Source of the DNA: a virus
DNA length: 27,095 bases
Strand: one strand, 5' to 3'
Virus record (IMG/VR): IMGVR_UViG_3300021976_000243
Span: 1 to 27,095 of that record
Under the pieces are notes generated by a model. It made no database searches and had not been told where the DNA came from. It saw only the letters and a program-made list of their open reading frames with translations. The first letter of the stretch is position 1. Each line of letters starts with the position of its first letter. Below are positions 22,851 to 27,095 of the stretch, piece by piece. A program made the translations under genes and the position numbers.

Positions 22851-25800
22851 TGCCACAACAAAAATATCTTGATGATGACGGTGATGAATATGAACCTGGA
22901 AATATTGATTTAGCAAAACAACCTAAAGTTCCAAATCCTGATGGTGGAACTAGTACAGTATTTTCAGTTGGTATTAATTTAGATGGCGTAGAAACATTAT
23001 TACCATCAGTAACTCCAGATGGTAGATTTCTAGCAACAGATGATGAAGTTGTAGATGAATATCGTAAAACTGGTTTACATTTAGGTAAATTTTCATCAGT
23101 TGAAAAAGCTGAGAAATATGCTGACCAATTACATAAAGAATATGAAGCGGGTAAGTATAATAACAATACCTATCTTGATGATAATGGCGATGAAATTACT
23201 GAACCAACAGAACCAGTTGATGATAGATCAATTTTAGGTAAAGCATGGGACGCAATTTCAGTTACACCTGAACCTATTCAAAAAGCTGTAAATTGGGGTG
23301 CTGAAAAACTATTTCCAACTTTTATTAATGGTGGAAAAGATACTGAAAATCGCGGTCCATCTATACCATATTTAGCTGAAAGCGGTATTATTCCTGGTAG
23401 TGCTGCAATTCGTGGTTTTTATCGCGGTGCAATGGAAGGTGTTGGAACATTACTTAATCCGTTAGATGTAGGAACTACGATTCTTGGTTTAAAAGGCGTA
23501 GGAACTGGATTAAATGCAGTTGGTAAAGTTGCTAATACTATTGGAATGGGTTTACAAGGTTTACGTGGTTTAGAACAACTTACAGAAGGTGATTACGCTG
23601 GTGCTGCTGGTAATATAGGATTTGCAGGATTAGGTACTGCTGCGCATTTACATGGAAGAATGCGTAAATTAGAGCCATTACCTGAACCAGAAATTATTCC
23701 TGAATCAGTTACATTACCTGATAGGAAACAAGGCACACCAGCATATAATACACAGCAATTTGGTTTAACAAAGAACGATTATCCATTACCTTATCCATTA
23801 AATATTGTACCTGATAGATTAAAGCCACCTAGTACTAATGCAACAGTATTTAATGCATTATTACCAGAGAAATTTAAAGAAGGTGGTACAACATCTGCTG
23901 TTGATAAAACTGATGCAATCAGTAATCCAGCACGTGTGCTGAAGCCCCTTAGTAAAGATGAAGGTAAATCAATTGATGTTGATGAAATCAAATTTTCTAA
24001 GTCAAATGATGAACCAAGACCAAAATCTGAATTAGAACAAGCATTAGCAATTCGCAGACAGTTCGGTAAAGATACTGAAGGTGCTGACAGGGCAGTTGCA
24101 GAATTTTATAATAATAAAAAAATACAAGAACCATTAGATTTTGATCCAAATACAACCAAAATTAGACAAATTAATGAAATTAAAAATTCTACACTTGCTA
24201 AGAAAAAATATGATGAGTTGGATACTCAATATAAACAAGCATATCAAGAATGGTTACATGGTTCTAAAATAAGTGATGATGATTTAGAAAATATTGGTTA
24301 TTTACGCGACACAGCGCTTGATAGATATCAACAATTATCAGGTGAACGTATTGGTCAAGAATCTAATCAAGAACAAACATTTGTTGGAAAATCAGGCAAA
24401 TTAACTGAATTAGGTCCAATTGATAAAACAACTAATTTAAGACCTATTCGTAATGAAACACCACAATTATCAGAACGTGGTTTACAAATTGCAGAACAAG
24501 AATTACGCGCATCATATGGAACTGATGTTGATGCTGCTGATGATGCAGTTCGAGAATTACGTTTAGCATTTCAAAGTATTGATCCAATTGAACGGACTGG
24601 TTTAAGAACTATTGGTTCTGGTAAATCACTTGGCGCATTACGTAATCCTAAACTACAAGGTGCTATTGATAATTGGAATAATTCACAGGATACACCAGGT
24701 TTTACCAGAATGGGTGATGATAATAAAATTGTCATTCCCGAAACTGGTATGACAGAACTTGATGTTCAAGATTATATTGCAGTTCAACATAATAAAGAAC
24801 GAATTGCTAAAATGCCTAAAGGTGGGAATTTTAGTGAAAAATTCTTAAAAACATTTCCTGAATATAAAGGTAGATTTAAACAGATTACAGGATTCAATGA
24901 AGGTGCTATAGGTGTTGAAACTACTGATGGTAGAAATTTATCTGTTGGTCGTGAAGATATTACTGGAATAGCATTACCTACTGGTAGAGATTATAAAACT
25001 GCTGGAATGGGTAGCTCTAAAACAGTAATGAATCCCGAAAGATTTGATAGAGATGGTAATTTCTTACCTGAATCCCTTAGAGATGAATATAATAAAAGTA
25101 TTGATATACCTACATCTGCATTAAAATTAATTGGTCCAGAAACCAATCCAGAAATTTTAAATGGTATTAAAGATAGATTAAGTAAATTAGATACTATTCC
25201 CGAATGGAGTAGAACTAATGATGAAGCATCTACATTAATATCAAGTGGTGCTGGTAAAACTCTTAAAGCATTAAATGCAGAACCTGCCGGATTTAAAGAT
25301 ATTGCCGTAGGTCAAAAGTATACTGATACTGATGGTTTAGAATGGAATATCAATAAAGTTGACCCAATAACTGACCCAGATAATAACGTATATTTAACGC
25401 GCACTGATGAAAATGGTAATATCAGGAAAAAAATTATCAGTAGGGCAGATGTATTATCTGATCAACCAAAATCATCTAATGATAGATTACCACCATTACT
25501 TAAAATATTACCAGATGATATTCAGAAAGCTGTAAGTGGTGATGGTGGTGTTAAAATTGGTGCTGATATTGAAGCATTGAGTGATGTATTAGCTACAACA
25601 CTTTATGGTGCTGATTTAGGTAAAGTTGTTACTAAGGAATTAGTACAAAATTCATTGGACGCGATTCGTGCAATGGGTTTACATGGTAGGATTGATATTT
25701 TCTTTAATGAAGGTAAATATGATAAAATTACAGGAATAACAGCAGACCCATCAATTGCTGTACATGATAATGGTCCTGGTTTAACACGCCAAGAATTACA

Positions 25801-27095
25801 AACTATTTTTACAGATTTAGGTGCATCTGGTAAACGTAATGACCAAACTGCAATTGGTGGATTTGGTATTGCTAAAGCTGCACCATTACTGAGTGGTAAA
25901 TATGTAAGTGTTAGTTCTGTAGCACGCGACCCTAATGGTCAATTGATGGAACATTATTTTGAGGGTTCGCGTAAGGATTTATTAGCTGGTGTTCATATTG
26001 AATCAAAACCAGCTAAACGCGGTGCTGTAACGGGAATGGTAATTGAAACATTCTTTGAAAAAGATAAAGCTGATTTATATCAGGGTGAAAAATTTATTAG
26101 AAATTTAGCCAAAAATTCTTCAATTCCTGGTAAAATAACTGCTAATCATATCACTTCATATGGACCTGCAACGCCAGAAGTATATGGTGGACAAGATATT
26201 TTTTCTGCTAAAGATGTAACACATATTAATGACCCAATTGCTAATATTGATTTCGTTATTCCTGATGATGCCTCTTATAAAGGTTCATCTGGCGTTAATT
26301 ACGAAATATTAAACAATGGAATGTGGCAAGCTAGTGGTCGATATGGTTGGGATGAATTAGTTGGAATTCCTAACAGAATTTTAATTAATATTAATTCCAA
26401 AGTTCCTGAAGGCCATGCTGATTATCCTTGGACTGCTAATCGCGAATCATTACGTGGCGCAGTTCAAAAAATAGTTAATAAATATATTGATGATGTAATT
26501 GTTAATCCTGCCAAGGGTAAACGATTTAATGAATTAGTTCAAGCATATAATTCAATGGTCGATAATGGAATGGTCCCTCCTAATGTTTATAAAAATGTTA
26601 GACCATTCATTACATATGATGTTGGTAAGAAATTTACTACATTTGAAGCTGATGCATTTAGAAATAATCCTCAATTAAGAGCAGTTGCGAACGTAACACA
26701 TTCTGTTGCCGAACGCATTCTTGAGAAATTTGGTAATCAGGTCCAAACTGATAGAATTGAAAAAATAGGTTTCCTATTTGATGATGAACCTGGTAAATCA
26801 AGTTCAACATTAGGATTACACGTTCCTAATCCACAATCTGGAAAATCAGCCATATTATTTAATCCTATGGCTGCAATGACACATGCTAATACTCCAGATG
26901 AAGTCAGCATAGATATATTTGGTACTATTGTTCATGAAATATCACATGCTGATGGTGGTGGACATGATGCTAACCATGAACAAAGAATGGCTGATATTCT
27001 TAGAAGTGTAGGAGCTAAACGTGCCTATGAATACCAACTTGAAATTGAAGCCGCTTACAGAGACCCAAATAACCCCACAGACTTCCATGCAGATC
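22850..27095 (+). CDS. giant polyvalent virion protein with GHKL ATPase and zincin motifs (partial, at least 1415 aa)
   Basis: The frame is open from ATG 22850 to the window end with no stop; the 3' end is missing. Residues ~25-105 resemble an N-terminal module of phage internal-virion and lysozyme proteins (TLLPSVTPDGRFLATDDEVV, then YRKTGLHLGKFSSVEKAEKY). Residues ~180-270 are Gly-rich hydrophobic helices. Around 925-1090 lies a GHKL ATPase (Hsp90/MutL/gyrase B/histidine-kinase fold): ELVQNSLDA (N-box; Glu930, Asn934), DNGPG (973-977) and GGFGIAKAA (1003-1011). At 1362-1366 HEISH is an HExxH zinc-metallopeptidase motif followed by GGGHDANHEQ. A protein with this domain order probably enters the host with DNA. 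Function is inferred. Confidence 0.85.
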   Translation, partial: MPQQKYLDDDGDEYEPGNIDLAKQPKVPNPDGGTSTVFSVGINLDGVETLLPSVTPDGRFLATDDEVVDEYRKTGLHLGKFSSVEKAEKYADQLHKEYEAGKYNNNTYLDDNGDEITEPTEPVDDRSILGKAWDAISVTPEPIQKAVNWGAEKLFPTFINGGKDTENRGPSIPYLAESGIIPGSAAIRGFYRGAMEGVGTLLNPLDVGTTILGLKGVGTGLNAVGKVANTIGMGLQGLRGLEQLTEGDYAGAAGNIGFAGLGTAAHLHGRMRKLEPLPEPEIIPESVTLPDRKQGTPAYNTQQFGLTKNDYPLPYPLNIVPDRLKPPSTNATVFNALLPEKFKEGGTTSAVDKTDAISNPARVLKPLSKDEGKSIDVDEIKFSKSNDEPRPKSELEQALAIRRQFGKDTEGADRAVAEFYNNKKIQEPLDFDPNTTKIRQINEIKNSTLAKKKYDELDTQYKQAYQEWLHGSKISDDDLENIGYLRDTALDRYQQLSGERIGQESNQEQTFVGKSGKLTELGPIDKTTNLRPIRNETPQLSERGLQIAEQELRASYGTDVDAADDAVRELRLAFQSIDPIERTGLRTIGSGKSLGALRNPKLQGAIDNWNNSQDTPGFTRMGDDNKIVIPETGMTELDVQDYIAVQHNKERIAKMPKGGNFSEKFLKTFPEYKGRFKQITGFNEGAIGVETTDGRNLSVGREDITGIALPTGRDYKTAGMGSSKTVMNPERFDRDGNFLPESLRDEYNKSIDIPTSALKLIGPETNPEILNGIKDRLSKLDTIPEWSRTNDEASTLISSGAGKTLKALNAEPAGFKDIAVGQKYTDTDGLEWNINKVDPITDPDNNVYLTRTDENGNIRKKIISRADVLSDQPKSSNDRLPPLLKILPDDIQKAVSGDGGVKIGADIEALSDVLATTLYGADLGKVVTKELVQNSLDAIRAMGLHGRIDIFFNEGKYDKITGITADPSIAVHDNGPGLTRQELQTIFTDLGASGKRNDQTAIGGFGIAKAAPLLSGKYVSVSSVARDPNGQLMEHYFEGSRKDLLAGVHIESKPAKRGAVTGMVIETFFEKDKADLYQGEKFIRNLAKNSSIPGKITANHITSYGPATPEVYGGQDIFSAKDVTHINDPIANIDFVIPDDASYKGSSGVNYEILNNGMWQASGRYGWDELVGIPNRILININSKVPEGHADYPWTANRESLRGAVQKIVNKYIDDVIVNPAKGKRFNELVQAYNSMVDNGMVPPNVYKNVRPFITYDVGKKFTTFEADAFRNNPQLRAVANVTHSVAERILEKFGNQVQTDRIEKIGFLFDDEPGKSSSTLGLHVPNPQSGKSAILFNPMAAMTHANTPDEVSIDIFGTIVHEISHADGGGHDANHEQRMADILRSVGAKRAYEYQLEIEAAYRDPNNPTDFHAD

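Noticed and set aside
1-27095. CRISPR array, tRNA genes, insertion sequences, integrase or att sites
   Set aside because: No regularly spaced repeats with spacers, cloverleaf folds, transposase or recombinase motifs were seen by eye.

Overview
The window is the structural half of a tailed double-stranded DNA bacteriophage genome. Almost all of it is one co-directional (+ strand) late operon of tightly packed genes, many joined by stop/start overlaps (TAATG, ATGA). The DNA is AT-rich with TTA-dominated leucine codons, and several starts have good Shine-Dalgarno sites, so the host is a bacterium; I cannot name it. No integrase, replication gene, tRNA or CRISPR array is visible. The best-supported identities are the large terminase, portal, major capsid protein and internal-virion cluster. 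With no tape-measure gene and a propeller-like tail protein, a short-tailed (podovirus-like) virion is the simplest inference.

Layout. 1-607: gene-free control region with 11-bp phased TAGG repeats (150-206) and three copies of TGACTGAT followed by a small hairpin whose stem changes while its C-GTA-G apex is kept. 608-1188: two small unknown genes, more GC-rich than the rest and followed by strong hairpins. 1189-1724: gene-poor, hairpin-dense leader with a perfect 16-bp palindrome identical to a chromosomal parS/ParB site (1233-1248), a frameshifted mini-gene (1477-1657) and an extended -10 promoter (1584-1612). 1725-3908: probable small terminase and small unknown proteins. 3950-11853: large terminase, small proteins, portal with a zinc ribbon, acidic scaffold-like protein, major capsid protein. 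11885-12481: free-standing LAGLIDADG-type homing endonuclease with its own promoter nested in a Shine-Dalgarno-sequestering hairpin. 12485-13082: two paralogous capsid-associated proteins. 13090-13246: candidate structured RNA. 13256-15752: small unknown protein, compact M15 peptidase, zinc-ribbon protein, adaptor-like protein and a small protein resembling Acb2/Tad1 cyclic-nucleotide sponges. 15762-15901: second candidate structured RNA. 15910-20564: tail proteins and a GNAT-like protein. 20567-27095: two Gln/Asn/Gly-rich internal-virion-like proteins and a giant open reading frame (at least 1415 codons, still open at the window end) with a virion-type N-terminal module, a GHKL-type ATPase domain and a C-terminal HExxH zincin motif.

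How it fits together. Terminase subunits fill a prohead made by portal, scaffold and capsid proteins. Adaptor and tail proteins finish the particle. The last three genes look like proteins carried inside the head and delivered with the DNA. The giant protein is probably a polyvalent effector that arrives with the genome. The most unusual points are the giant ATPase/peptidase protein, the two structured RNA candidates, the parS-like site next to iteron-like repeats, and the promoter/hairpin switch of the homing endonuclease.
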